DNA from: Ophiura sarsii
Taxonomy: Eukaryota > Echinodermata > Ophiuroidea > Amphilepidida > Ophiuridae
Direction of reading: 5' to 3'
NCBI GenBank assembly: GCA_035610835.1
Contig: CM069459.1
Coordinates: 58,497,817-58,561,816 of the forward strand
Length of the DNA: 64,000 nucleotides
Shown piece after piece: positions 37,283 through 50,198 of this stretch; positions within the stretch are counted from its first letter, which is position 1; the number at the start of each line of letters is the position of its first letter. The position numbers and the translations under genes are program-made. The notes beneath the pieces were generated by a model. The model was not told the DNA's origin. It made no database searches and saw nothing but the letters and a program-made list of their open reading frames with translations.

Positions 37283-39004
37283 GCGCATAGAGCAGCTAGC
37301 AAGGTAGCATTACTCAGGAAAAGTCAAAAATCAACACAGATGTGTTTTTACATCACTTTCAAAAAAATTCAAAAAATCCAATTGTTGCTCGTATCGGCGC
37401 ATAGAGCAGCTAGCAAGGTAGCATTACTCAGGAAAAGTCAAAAATCAACACAGATGTGTTTTTACATCACTTTTAAATTTTTTCAAAAAAATCAAATCGT
37501 TGCTCGTATGGGCGCATAGAGCAGCTAGCAAGGTAGCATTACTCAGGAAAAGTCAAAAATCAACACAGATGTGTTTTTACATCACTTTTAAAAAATTTCA
37601 AACAAATCAAATCGTTGCTCGTATCTGCGCATAGAGCTGCTAGCAAGATAGCATTACTCAGGAAAAGTCAAAAATCAACACAGATGTGTTTTTACATCAC
37701 TTTCAAATTTTTTCAAAAAAATCCAATTGTTGCTCGTATGGGCGCATAGAGCAGCTAGCAAGGTAGCATTACTCAGGAAAAGTCGGAAATCAACACGGAT
37801 GTGTTTTTACATCACTTTCAAATTTTTTCAAAAAAATCCAATTGTTGCTCGTATGGGCGCATAGAGCAGCTAGCAAGGTAGCATTACTCAGGAAAAGTCA
37901 AAAATCAACACAGATGTGTTTTTACATCACTTTCAAAAAAATTCAAAAAATCCAATTGTTGCTCGTATCGGCGCATAGAGCAGCTAGCAAGGTAGCATTA
38001 CTCAGGAAAAGTCAAAAATCAACACAGATGTGTTTTTACATCACTTTTAAATTTTTTCAAAAAAATCAAATCGTTGCTCGTATCTGCGCATAGAGCAGCT
38101 AGCAAGATAGCATTACTCAGGAAAAGTCAAAAATCAACACAGATGTGTTTTTACATCACTTTTAAATTTTTTCAAAAAAATCAAATCGTTGCTCGTATCT
38201 GCGCATAGAGCAGCTAGCAAGATAGCATTACTCAGGAAAAGTCAAAAATCAACACAGATGTGTTTTTACATCACTTTTAAATTTTTTCAAAAAAATCCAA
38301 TTGTTGCTCGTATGGGCGCATAGAGCAGCTAGCAAGGTAGCATTACTCAGGAAAAGTCAAAAATCAACACAGATGTGTTTTTACATCACTTTCAAATTTT
38401 TTATCGAAATCTAATTTTTGCTCGTATCGGGCGCATAGAGCAGCTAGCAAGGTAGCATTACTCAGGAAAAGTCAAAAATCAACACAGATGTGTTTTTACA
38501 TCACTTTCAAAAAAATTCAAAAAATCCAATTGTTGCTCGTATCGGCGCATAGAGCAGCTAGCAAGGTAGCATTACTCAGGAAAAGTCAAAAATCAACACA
38601 GATGTGTTTTTACATCACTTTTAAATTTTTTCAAAAAAATCAAATCGTTGCTCGTATCTGCGCATAGAGCAGCTAGCAAAATAGCATTACTCAGGAAAAG
38701 TCAAAAATCAACACAGATGTGTTTTTACATCACTTTTAAATTTTTTCAAAAAAATCAAATCGTTGCTCGTATCTGCGCATAGAGCAGCTAGCAAGATAGC
38801 ATTACTCAGGAAAAGTCAAAAATCAACACAGATGTGTTTTTACATCACTTTTAAATTTTTTCAAAAAAATCCAATTGTTGCTCGTATGGGCGCATAGAGC
38901 AGCTAGCAAGGTAGCATTACTCAGGAAAAGTCAAAAATCAACACAGATGTGTTTTTACATCACTTTCAAATTTTTTATCGAAATCTAATTTTTGCTCGTA
39001 TCGG
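37283..39004. repeat. Group 5-3-2-1-1 and lead-in to block 6
   Basis: The first three to four monomers continue the 15-monomer region. Monomer 37742-37856 then switches to the gtcgg/cacgg-marked type 1 that elsewhere follows type 6, and the standard lead-in 5-3-3-4-6-5-3-3-4-6 starts at 37857. The switch lies in the conserved head, so it joins two array contexts in register. Confidence 0.88.
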
Positions 39005-40062
39005 GCGCATAGAGCAGCTAGCAAGGTAGCATTACTCAGGAAAAGTCGGAAATCTACACGGATGTGTTTTTACATCACTTTTAAATTTTTCATCGAAATC
39101 TAATTTTTGCTCGTATCGGGCGCATAGAGCAGCTAGCAAGGTAGCATTACTCAGGAAAAGTCGGAAATCAACACGGATGTGTTTTTACATCACTTTTAAA
39201 TTTTTTCAAAAAAATCGAATTGTGCTTTTACATCACTTTGAAATTTTTCATAGAAATCCAATTTTTGATCGTATCGGGCGCATAGAGCAGCTAGCAAGGT
39301 AGCATTACTCAGCAAAAGTCGGAAATCAACACAGATGTGTTTTTACATCACTTTTAAATTTTTCATAAAAATCGAATTGTGTTTTTACATCACTTTTAAA
39401 TTTTTCATCGAAATCTAATTTTTGCTCGTATCGGGCGCATAGAGCAGCTAGCAAGGTAGCATTACTCAGGAAAAGTCGGAAATCAACACGGATGTGTTTT
39501 TACATCACTTTTAAATTTTTCATAAAAATCGAATTGTGTTTTTACATCACTTTGAAATTTTTCATCGAAATCTAATTTTTGCTCGTATCGGGCGCATAGA
39601 GCAGCTAGCAAGGTAGCATAACTCAGGAAAAGTCGGAAATCAACACGGATGTGTTTTTACATCACTTTTAAATTTTTCATAAAAATCGAATTGTGTTTTT
39701 ACATCACTTTGAAATTTTTCATCGAAATCTAATTTTTGCTCGTATCGGGCGCATAGAGCAGCTAGCAAGGTAGCATAACTCAGGAAAAGTCGGAAATCAA
39801 CACGGATGTGTTTTTACATCACTTTTAAATTTTTCATAAAAATCGAATTGTGTTTTTACATCACTTTGAAATTTTTCATCGAAATCTAATTTTTGCTCGT
39901 ATCGGGCGCATAGAGCAGCTAGCAAGGTAGCATTACTTAGGAAAAGTCGGAAATCAACACAGATGTGTTTTTACATCACTTTTAAATTTTTCATAAAAAT
40001 CGAATTGTGCTTTTACATCACTTTGAAATTTTTCATAGAAATCCAATTTTTGATCGTATCGG
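39005..40062. repeat. Long-monomer block 6
   Basis: The length is 1058 bp, with the same composition as blocks 2 and 3. It is the left copy of a 2323-bp tandem duplication. Confidence 0.96.
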
Positions 40063-41327
40063 GCGCATAGAGCAGCTAGCAAGGTAGCATTACTCAGGAA
40101 AAGTCAAAAATCAACACAGATGTGTTTTTACATCACTTTCAAATTTTTTCAAAAAAATCAAATCGTTGCTCGTATCTGCGCATAGAGCAGCTAGCAAGAT
40201 AGCATTATTCAGGAAAAGTCAAAAATCAACACAGATATGTTTTTACATCACTTTCAAATTTTTTCAAAAAAATCCAATTGTTGCTCGTATCGGCGCATAG
40301 AGCAGCCAGCAAGGTAGCATTACTCAGGAAAAGTCAAAAATCAACACAGATGTGTTTTTACATCACTTTCAAATTTTTTCAAAAAAATCCAATTGTTGCT
40401 CGTATGGGCGCATAGAGCAGCTAGCAAGGTAGCATTACTCAGGAAAAGTCAAAAATCAACACATATGTGTTTTTACATCACTTTTAAAAAATTTCAAACA
40501 AATCAAATCGTTGCTCGTATCTGCGCATAGAGCAGCTAGCAAGGTAGCATTACTCAGGAAAAGTCAAAAATCAACACAGATGTGTTTTTACATCACTTTT
40601 AAAAAATTTCAAACAAATCAAATCGTTGCTCGTATCTGCGCATAGAGCAGCTAGCAAGATAGCATTACTCAGGAAAAGTCAAAAATCAACACAGATGTGT
40701 TTTTACATCACTTTCAAATTTTTTCAAAAAAATCCAATTGTTGCTCGTATGGGCGCATAGAGCAGCTAGCAAGGTAGCATTACTCAGGAAAAGTCAAAAA
40801 TCAACACAGATATGTTTTTACATCACTTTCAAATTTTTTCAAAAAAATCCAATTGTTGCTCTTATCGGCGCATAGAGCAGCTAGCAAGGTAGCATTACTC
40901 AGGAAAAGTCAAAAATCAACACAGATGTGTTTTTACATCACTTTTAAAAAATTTCAAACAAATCAAATCGTTGCTCGTATCTGCGCATAGAGCAGCTAGC
41001 AAGATAGCATTACTCAGGAAAAGTCAAAAATCAACACAGATGTGTTTTTACATCACTTTCAAATTTTTTCAAAAAAATCCAATTGTTGCTCGTATGGGCG
41101 CATAGAGCAGCTAGCAAGGTAGCATTACTCAGGAAAAGTCAAAAATCAACACAGATGTGTTTTTACATCACTTTTAAATTTTTTCAAAAAAATCCAATTG
41201 TTGCTCGTATGGGCGCATAGAGCAGCTAGCAAGGTAGCATTACTCAGGAAAAGTCAAAAATCAACACAGATGTGTTTTTACATCACTTTCAAATTTTTTA
41301 TCGAAATCTAATTTTTGCTCGTATCGG
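40063..41327. repeat. 9-monomer group plus types 4-6, between blocks 6 and 7
   Basis: The usual nine monomers (CATATG at 40462) are followed by a type 4 and a type 6, the last two members of the lead-in, and then block 7. Confidence 0.93.
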
Positions 41328-42385
41328 GCGCATAGAGCAGCTAGCAAGGTAGCATTACTCAGGAAAAGTCGGAAATCTACACGGATGTGTTTTTACATCA
41401 CTTTTAAATTTTTCATCGAAATCTAATTTTTGCTCGTATCGGGCGCATAGAGCAGCTAGCAAGGTAGCATTACTCAGGAAAAGTCGGAAATCAACACGGA
41501 TGTGTTTTTACATCACTTTTAAATTTTTTCAAAAAAATCGAATTGTGCTTTTACATCACTTTGAAATTTTTCATAGAAATCCAATTTTTGATCGTATCGG
41601 GCGCATAGAGCAGCTAGCAAGGTAGCATTACTCAGCAAAAGTCGGAAATCAACACAGATGTGTTTTTACATCACTTTTAAATTTTTCATAAAAATCGAAT
41701 TGTGTTTTTACATCACTTTTAAATTTTTCATCGAAATCTAATTTTTGCTCGTATCGGGCGCATAGAGCAGCTAGCAAGGTAGCATTACTCAGGAAAAGTC
41801 GGAAATCAACACGGATGTGTTTTTACATCACTTTTAAATTTTTCATAAAAATCGAATTGTGTTTTTACATCACTTTGAAATTTTTCATCGAAATCTAATT
41901 TTTGCTCGTATCGGGCGCATAGAGCAGCTAGCAAGGTAGCATAACTCAGGAAAAGTCGGAAATCAACACGGATGTGTTTTTACATCACTTTTAAATTTTT
42001 CATAAAAATCGAATTGTGTTTTTACATCACTTTGAAATTTTTCATCGAAATCTAATTTTTGCTCGTATCGGGCGCATAGAGCAGCTAGCAAGGTAGCATA
42101 ACTCAGGAAAAGTCGGAAATCAACACGGATGTGTTTTTACATCACTTTTAAATTTTTCATAAAAATCGAATTGTGTTTTTACATCACTTTGAAATTTTTC
42201 ATCGAAATCTAATTTTTGCTCGTATCGGGCGCATAGAGCAGCTAGCAAGGTAGCATTACTTAGGAAAAGTCGGAAATCAACACAGATGTGTTTTTACATC
42301 ACTTTTAAATTTTTCATAAAAATCGAATTGTGCTTTTACATCACTTTGAAATTTTTCATAGAAATCCAATTTTTGATCGTATCGG
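41328..42385. repeat. Long-monomer block 7 (last in the window)
   Basis: The length is 1058 bp and matches block 6 at offset 2323. No 157-bp monomer occurs after this point. Confidence 0.96.
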
Positions 42386-43420
42386 GCGCATAGAGCAGCT
42401 AGCAAGGTAGCATTACTCAGGAAAAGTCAAAAATCAACACAGATGTGTTTTTACATCACTTTCAAATTTTTTCAAAAAAATCAAATCGTTGCTCGTATCT
42501 GCGCATAGAGCAGCTAGCAAGATAGCATTATTCAGGAAAAGTCAAAAATCAACACAGATATGTTTTTACATCACTTTCAAATTTTTTCAAAAAAATCCAA
42601 TTGTTGCTCGTATCGGCGCATAGAGCAGCCAGCAAGGTAGCATTACTCAGGAAAAGTCAAAAATCAACACAGATGTGTTTTTACATCACTTTCAAATTTT
42701 TTCAAAAAAATCCAATTGTTGCTCGTATGGGCGCATAGAGCAGCTAGCAAGGTAGCATTACTCAGGAAAAGTCAAAAATCAACACATATGTGTTTTTACA
42801 TCACTTTCAAAAAATTTCAAACAAATCAAATCGTTGCTCGTATCTGCGCATAGAGCAGCTAGCAAGGTAGCATTACTCAGGAAAAGTCAAAAATCAACAC
42901 AGATGTGTTTTTACATCACTTTTAAAAAATTTCAAACAAATCAAATCGTTGCTCGTATCTGCGCATAGAGCAGCTAGCAAGATAGCATTACTCAGGAAAA
43001 GTCAAAAATCAACACAGATGTGTTTTTACATCACTTTCAAATTTTTTCAAAAAAATCCAATTGTTGCTCGTATGGGCGCATAGAGCAGCTAGCAAGGTAG
43101 CATTACTCAGGAAAAGTCAAAAATCAACACAGATATGTTTTTACATCACTTTCAAATTTTTTCAAAAAAATCCAATTGTTGCTCTTATCGGCGCATAGAG
43201 CAGCTAGCAAGGTAGCATTACTCAGGAAAAGTCAAAAATCAACACAGATGTGTTTTTACATCACTTTTAAAAAATTTCAAACAAATCAAATCGTTGCTCG
43301 TATCTGCGCATAGAGCAGCTAGCAAGATAGCATTACTCAGGAAAAGTCAAAAATCAACACAGATGTGTTTTTACATCACTTTCAAATTTTTTCAAAAAAA
43401 TCCAATTGTTGCTCGTATGG
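42386..43420. repeat. 9-monomer group after long block 7
   Basis: The order is 1-1-1-2n-2-1-1t-2-1, 1035 bp. The type 2n tail at about 42804 reads tttcaaaaaatttc, a private T-to-C change. CATATG is at 42785. The second half (from 42846) reappears at 55943. Confidence 0.93.
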
Positions 43421-44109
43421 GCGCATAGAGCAGCTAGCAAGGTAGCATTACTCAGGAAAAGTCAAAAATCAACACAGATGTGTTTTTACATCACTTTCAA
43501 AAAAATTCAAAAAATCCAATTGTTGCTCGTATCGGCGCATAGAGCAGCTAGCAAGGTAGCATTACTCAGGAAAAGTCAAAAATCAACACAGATGTGTTTT
43601 TACATCACTTTTAAATTTTTTCAAAAAAATCAAATCGTTGCTCGTATGGGCGCATAGAGCAGCTAGCAAGGTAGCATTACTCAGGAAAAGTCAAAAATCA
43701 ACACAGATGTGTTTTTACATCACTTTTAAAAAATTTCAAACAAATCAAATCGTTGCTCGTATCTGCGCATAGAGCAGCTAGCAAGATAGCATTACTCAGG
43801 AAAAGTCAAAAATCAACACAGATGTGTTTTTACATCACTTTCAAATTTTTTCAAAAAAATCCAATTGTTGCTCGTATGGGCGCATAGAGCAGCTAGCAAG
43901 GTAGCATTACTCAGGAAAAGTCAAAAATCAACACAGATGTGTTTTTACATCACTTTTAAATTTTTTCAAAAAAATCAAATCGTTGCTCGTATCTGCGCAT
44001 AGAGCAGCTAGCAAGATAGCATTACTCAGGAAAAGTCAAAAATCAACACAGATGTGTTTTTACATCACTTTTAAATTTTTTCAAAAAAATCAAATCGTTG
44101 CTCGTATGG
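43421..44109. repeat. 6-monomer group 5-3-2-1-3-3
   Basis: The length is 689 bp, with a copy at 56518-57206 (offset 13097). The last type 3 ends in gggcgc instead of ctgcgc and leads straight into a type 5 monomer, so the usual type 1 between them is missing. Confidence 0.88.
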
Positions 44110-44568
44110 GCGCATAGAGCAGCTAGCAAGGTAGCATTACTCATGAAAAGTCAAAAATCAACACAGATGTGTTTTTACATCACTTTCAAAAAAATTCAAA
44201 AAATCCAATTGTTGCTCGTATCGGCGCATAGAGCAGCTAGCAAGGTAGCATTACTCAGGAAAAGTCAAAAATCAACACAGATGTGTTTTTACATCACTTT
44301 TAAATTTTTTCAAAAAAATCAAATCGTTGCTCGTATCTGCGCATAGAGCAGCTAGCAAGATAGCATTACTCAGGAAAAGTCAAAAATCAACACAGATGTG
44401 TTTTTACATCACTTTTAAATTTTTTCAAAAAAATCAAATCGTTGCTCGTATCTGCGCATAGAGCAGCTAGCAAGATAGCATTACTCAGGAAAAGTCAAAA
44501 ATCAACACAGATGTGTTTTTACATCACTTTCAAATTTTTTCAAAAAAATCCAATTGTTGCTCGTATGG

Positions 44569-45487
44569 GCGCATAGAGCAGCTAGCAAGGTAGCATTACT
44601 CAGGAAAAGTCAAAAATCAACACAGATGTGTTTTTACATCACTTTCAAAAAAATTCAAAAAATCCAATTGTTGCTCGTATCGGCGCATAGAGCAGCTAGC
44701 AAGGTAGCATTACTCAGGAAAAGTCAAAAATCAACACAGATGTGTTTTTACATCACTTTTAAATTTTTTCAAAAAAATCAAATCGTTGCTCGTATGGGCG
44801 CATAGAGCAGCTAGCAAGGTAGCATTACTCAGGAAAAGTCAAAAATCAACACAGATGTGTTTTTACATCACTTTTAAAAAATTTCAAACAAATCAAATCG
44901 TTGCTCGTATCTGCGCATAGAGCAGCTAGCAAGATAGCATTACTCAGGAAAAGTCAAAAATCAACACAGATGTGTTTTTACATCACTTTCAAATTTTTTC
45001 AAAAAAATCCAATTGTTGCTCGTATGGGCGCATAAAGCAGCTAGCAAGGTAGCATTACTCAGGAAAAGTCAAAAATCAACACAGATGTGTTTTTACATCA
45101 CTTTTAAAAAATTTCAAACAAATCAAATCGTTGCTCGTATCTGCGCATAGAGCAGCTAGCAAGATAGCATTACTCAGGAAAAGTCAAAAATCAACACAGA
45201 TGTGTTTTTACATCACTTTCAAATTTTTTCAAAAAAATCCAATTGTTGCTCGTATGGGCGCATAAAGCAGCTAGCAAGGTAGCATTACTCAGGAAAAGTC
45301 AAAAATCAACACAGATGTGTTTTTACATCACTTTTAAAAAATTTCAAACAAATCAAATCGTTGCTCGTATTTGCGCATAGAGCAGCTAGCAAGATAGCAT
45401 TACTCAGGAAAAGTCAAAAATCAACACAGATGTGTTTTTACATCACTTTCAATTTTTTTCAAAAAAATCCAATTGTTGCTCGTATGG
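44569..45487. repeat. 8-monomer group 5-3-2-1-2-1-2-1
   Basis: The length is 919 bp. The gcgcataaagcag head occurs twice (near 45030 and 45260) and one type 2 ends in tttgcgc. The same three marks are present at the same places in the copies at 50658 and 57666. Confidence 0.92.
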
Positions 45488-47441
45488 GCGCATAGAGCAG
45501 CTAGCAAGGTAGCATTACTCAGGAAAAGTCAAAAATCAACACAGATGTGTTTTTACATCACTTTCAAAAAAATTCAAAAAATCCAATTGTTGCTCGTATC
45601 GGCGCATAGAGCAGCTAGCAAGGTAGCATTACTCAGGAAAAGTCAAAAATCAACACAGATGTGTTTTAACATCACTTTTAAATTTTTTCAAAAAAATCAA
45701 ATCGTTGCTCGTATCTGCGCATAGAGCAGCTAGCAAGATAGCATTACTCAGGAAAAGTCAAAAATCAACACAGATGTGTTTTTACATCACTTTTAAATTT
45801 TTTCAAAAAAATCCAATTGTTGCTCGTATCGGCGCATAGAGCAGCCAGCAAGGTAGCATTACTCAGGAAAAGTCAAAAATCAACACAGATGTGTTTTTAC
45901 ATCACTTTTAAATTTTTTCAAAAAAATCAAATCGTTGCTCGTATGGGCGCATAGAGCAGCTAGCAAGGTAGCATTACTCAGGAAAAGTCAAAAATCAACA
46001 CAGATGTGTTTTTACATCACTTTTAAAAAATTTCAAACAAATCAAATCGTTGCTCGTATCTGCGCATAGAGCAGCTAGCAAGATAGCATTACTCAGGAAA
46101 AGTCAAAAATCAACACAGATGTGTTTTTACATCACTTTCAAATTTTTTCAAAAAAATCCAATTGTTGCTCGTATGGGCGCATAGAGCAGCTAGCAAGGTA
46201 GCATTACTCAGGAAAAGTCAAAAATCAACACAGATGTGTTTTTACATCACTTTTAAAAAATTTCAAACAAATCAAATCGTTGCTCGTATCTGCGCATAGA
46301 GCAGCTAGCAAGATAGCATTACTCAGGAAAAGTCAAAAATCAACACAGATGTGTTTTTACATCACTTTTAAATTTTTTCAAAAAAATCAAATCGTTGCTC
46401 GTATCTGCGCATAGAGCAGCTAGCAAGATAGCATTACTCAGGAAAAGTCAAAAATCAACACAGATGTGTTTTTACATCACTTTTAAATTTTTTCAAAAAA
46501 ATCAAATCGTTGCTCGTATCTGCGCATAGAGCAGCTAGCAAGATAGCATTACTCAGGAAAAGTCAAAAATCAACACAGATGTGTTTTTACATCACTTTTA
46601 AATTTTTTCAAAAAAATCCAATTGTTGCTCGTATCGGCGCATAGAGCAGCCAGCAAGGTAGCATTACTCAGGAAAAGTCAAAAATCAACACAGATGTGTT
46701 TTTACATCACTTTCAAATTTTTTCAAAAAAATCCAATTGTTGCTCGTATGGGCGCATAGAGCAGCTAGCAAGGTAGCATTACTCAGGAAAAGTCAAAAAT
46801 CAACACATATGTGTTTTTACATCACTTTTAAAAAATTTCAAACAAATCAAATCGTTGCTCGTATCTGCGCATAGAGCAGCTAGCAAGGTAGCATTACTCA
46901 GGAAAAGTCAAAAATCAACACAGATGTGTTTTTACATCACTTTTAAAAAATTTCAAACAAATCAAATCGTTGCTCGTATCTGCGCATAGAGCAGCTAGCA
47001 AGATAGCATTACTCAGGAAAAGTCAAAAATCAACACAGATGTGTTTTTACATCACTTTCAAATTTTTTCAAAAAAATCCAATTGTTGCTCGTATGGGCGC
47101 ATAGAGCAGCTAGCAAGGTAGCATTACTCAGGAAAAGTCAAAAATCAACACAGATATGTTTTTACATCACTTTCAAATTTTTTCAAAAAAATCCAATTGT
47201 TGCTCTTATCGGCGCATAGAGCAGCTAGCAAGGTAGCATTACTCAGGAAATGTCAAAAATCAACACAGATGTGTTTTTACATCACTTTTAAAAAATTTCA
47301 AACAAATCAAATCGTTGCTCGTATCTGCGCATAGAGCAGCTAGCAAGATAGCATTACTCAGGAAAAGTCAAAAATCAACACAGATGTGTTTTTACATCAC
47401 TTTCAAATTTTTTCAAAAAAATCCAATTGTTGCTCGTATGG
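45488..47441. repeat. 17-monomer HOR copy c
   Basis: The length is 1954 bp, with CATATG at 46806. It aligns with copy b at offset 11883 and with copies d and e at 6089 and 13097. Confidence 0.94.
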
Positions 47442-49165
47442 GCGCATAGAGCAGCTAGCAAGGTAGCATTACTCAGGAAAAGTCAAAAATCAACACAGAT
47501 GTGTTTTTACATCACTTTCAAAAAAATTCAAAAAATCCAATTGTTGCTCGTATCGGCGCATAGAGCAGCTAGCAAGGTAGCATTACTCAGGAAAAGTCAA
47601 AAATCAACACAGATGTGTTTTTACATCACTTTTGAATTTTTTCAAAAAAATCAAATCGTTGCTCGTATGGGCGCATAGAGCAGCTAGCAAGGTAGCATTA
47701 CTCAGGAAAAGTCAAAAATCAACACAGATGTGTTTTTACATCACTTTTAAAAAATTTCAAACAAATCAAATCGTTGCTCGTATCTGCGCATAGAGCTGCT
47801 AGCAAGATAGCATTACTCAGGAAAAGTCAAAAATCAACACAGATGTGTTTTTACATCACTTTCAAATTTTTTCAAAAAAATCCAATTGTTGCTCGTATGG
47901 GCGCATAGAGCAGCTAGCAAGGTAGCATTACTCAGGAAAAGTCAAAAATCAACACAGATGTGTTTTTACATCACTTTTAAAAAATTTCAAACAAATCAAA
48001 TCGTTGCTCGTATCTGCGCATAGAGCAGCTAGCAAGATAGCATTACTCAGGAAAAGTCAAAAATCAACACAGATGTGTTTTTACATCACTTTTAAATTTT
48101 TTCAAAAAAATCAAATCGTTGCTCGTATCTGCGCATAGAGCAGCTAGCAAGATAGCATTACTCAGGAAAAGTCAAAAATCAACACAGATGTGTTTTTACA
48201 TCACTTTTAAATTTTTTCAAAAAAATCAAATCGTTGCTCGTATCTGCGCATAGAGCAGCTAGCAAGATAGCATTACTCAGGAAAAGTCAAAAATCAACAC
48301 AGATGTGTTTTTACATCACTTTTAAATTTTTTCAAAAAAATCCAATTGTTGCTCGTATCGGCGCATAGAGCAGCCAGCAAGGTAGCATTACTCAGGAAAA
48401 GTCAAAAATCAACACAGATGTGTTTTTACATCACTTTCAAATTTTTTCAAAAAAATCCAATTGTTGCTCGTATGGGCGCATAGAGCAGCTAGCAAGGTAG
48501 CATTACTCAGGAAAAGTCAAAAATCAACACATATGTGTTTTTACATCACTTTTAAAAAATTTCAAACAAATCAAATCGTTGCTCGTATCTGCGCATAGAG
48601 CAGCTAGCAAGGTAGCATTACTCAGGAAAAGTCAAAAATCAACACAGATGTGTTTTTACATCACTTTTAAAAAATTTCAAACAAATCAAATCGTTGCTCG
48701 TATCTGCGCATAGAGCAGCTAGCAAGATAGCATTACTCAGGAAAAGTCAAAAATCAACACAGATGTGTTTTTACATCACTTTCAAATTTTTTCAAAAAAA
48801 TCCAATTGTTGCTCGTATGGGCGCATAGAGCAGCTAGCAAGGTAGCATTACTCAGGAAAAGTCAAAAATCAACACAGATATGTTTTTACATCACTTTCAA
48901 AATTTTTCAAAAAAATCCAATTGTTGCTCTTATCGGCGCATAGAGCAGCTAGCAAGGTAGCATTACTCAGGAAATGTCAAAAATCAACACAGATGTGTTT
49001 TTACATCACTTTTAAAAAATTTCAAACAAATCAAATCGTTGCTCGTATCTGCGCATAGAGCAGCTAGCAAGATAGCATTACTCAGGAAAAGTCAAAAATC
49101 AACACAGATGTGTTTTTACATCACTTTCAAATTTTTTCAAAAAAATCCAATTGTTGCTCGTATGG
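47442..49165. repeat. 15-monomer HOR, full copy 2
   Basis: The length is 1724 bp, the same order and marks as 35559-37282 (offset 11883), with CATATG at 48530. Confidence 0.94.
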
Positions 49166-50198
49166 GCGCATAGAGCAGCTAGCAAGGTAGCATTACTCAG
49201 GAAAAGTCAAAAATCAACACAGATGTGTTTTTACATCACTTTCAAAAAAATTCAAAAAATCCAATTGTTGCTCGTATCGGCGCATAGAGCAGCTAGCAAG
49301 GTAGCATTACTCAGGAAAAGTCAAAAATCAACACAGATGTGTTTTTACATCACTTTTAAATTTTTTCAAAAAAATCAAATCGTTGCTCGTATGGGCGCAT
49401 AGAGCAGCTAGCAAGGTAGCATTACTCAGGAAAAGTCAAAAATCAACACAGATGTGTTTTTACATCACTTTTAAAAAATTTCAAACAAATCAAATCGTTG
49501 CTCGTATCTGCGCATAGAGCTGCTAGCAAGATAGCATTACTCAGGAAAAGTCAAAAATCAACACAGATGTGTTTTTACATCACTTTCAAATTTTTTCAAA
49601 AAAATCCAATTGTTGCTCGTATGGGCGCATAGAGCAGCTAGCAAGGTAGCATTACTCAGGAAAAGTCAAAAATCAACACAGATGTGTTTTTACATCACTT
49701 TCAAAAAAATTCAAAAAATCCAATTGTTGCTCGTATCGGCGCATAGAGCAGCTAGCAAGGTAGCATTACTCAGGAAAAGTCAAAAATCAACACAGATGTG
49801 TTTTTACATCACTTTTAAAAAATTTCAAACAAATCAAATCGTTGCTCGTATCTGCGCATAGAGCAGCTAGCAAGATAGCATTACTCAGGAAAAGTCAAAA
49901 ATCAACACAGATGTGTTTTTACATCACTTTCAAATTTTTTCAAAAAAATCCAATTGTTGCTCGTATGGGCGCATAGAGCAGCTAGCAAGGTAGCATTACT
50001 CAGGAAAAGTCAAAAATCAACACAGATGTGTTTTTACATCACTTTTAAATTTTTTCAAAAAAATCAAATCGTTGCTCGTATCTGCGCATAGAGCAGCTAG
50101 CAAGATAGCATTACTCAGGAAAAGTCAAAAATCAACACAGATGTGTTTTTACATCACTTTTAAATTTTTTCAAAAAAATCAAATCGTTGCTCGTATGG
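49166..50198. repeat. Groups 5-3-2-1 and 5-2-1-3-3
   Basis: The first group (gagctgctagc at its last head) repeats 17521, 21783 and 54680. The second is the start of the 5-2-1-3-3-4-6-1 group, cut after the second type 3, where super-HOR copy 2 begins. Confidence 0.88.

Larger units (their letters stand above)
44110..50198. repeat. Super-HOR copy 1 (6089 bp, 53 monomers)
   Basis: The sub-groups are 4 + 8 + 17 + 15 + 4 + 5 monomers, opened by type 5 at 44110, 44569, 45488, 47442, 49166 and 49625. The length is exactly 53 x 115 minus one base for each of the six 114-bp monomers. Private changes against copy 2 that I noticed are tttcaatttttttc near 45448, gttttaacatc near 45664 and tttcaaaatttttc near 48896. 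Confidence 0.93.
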
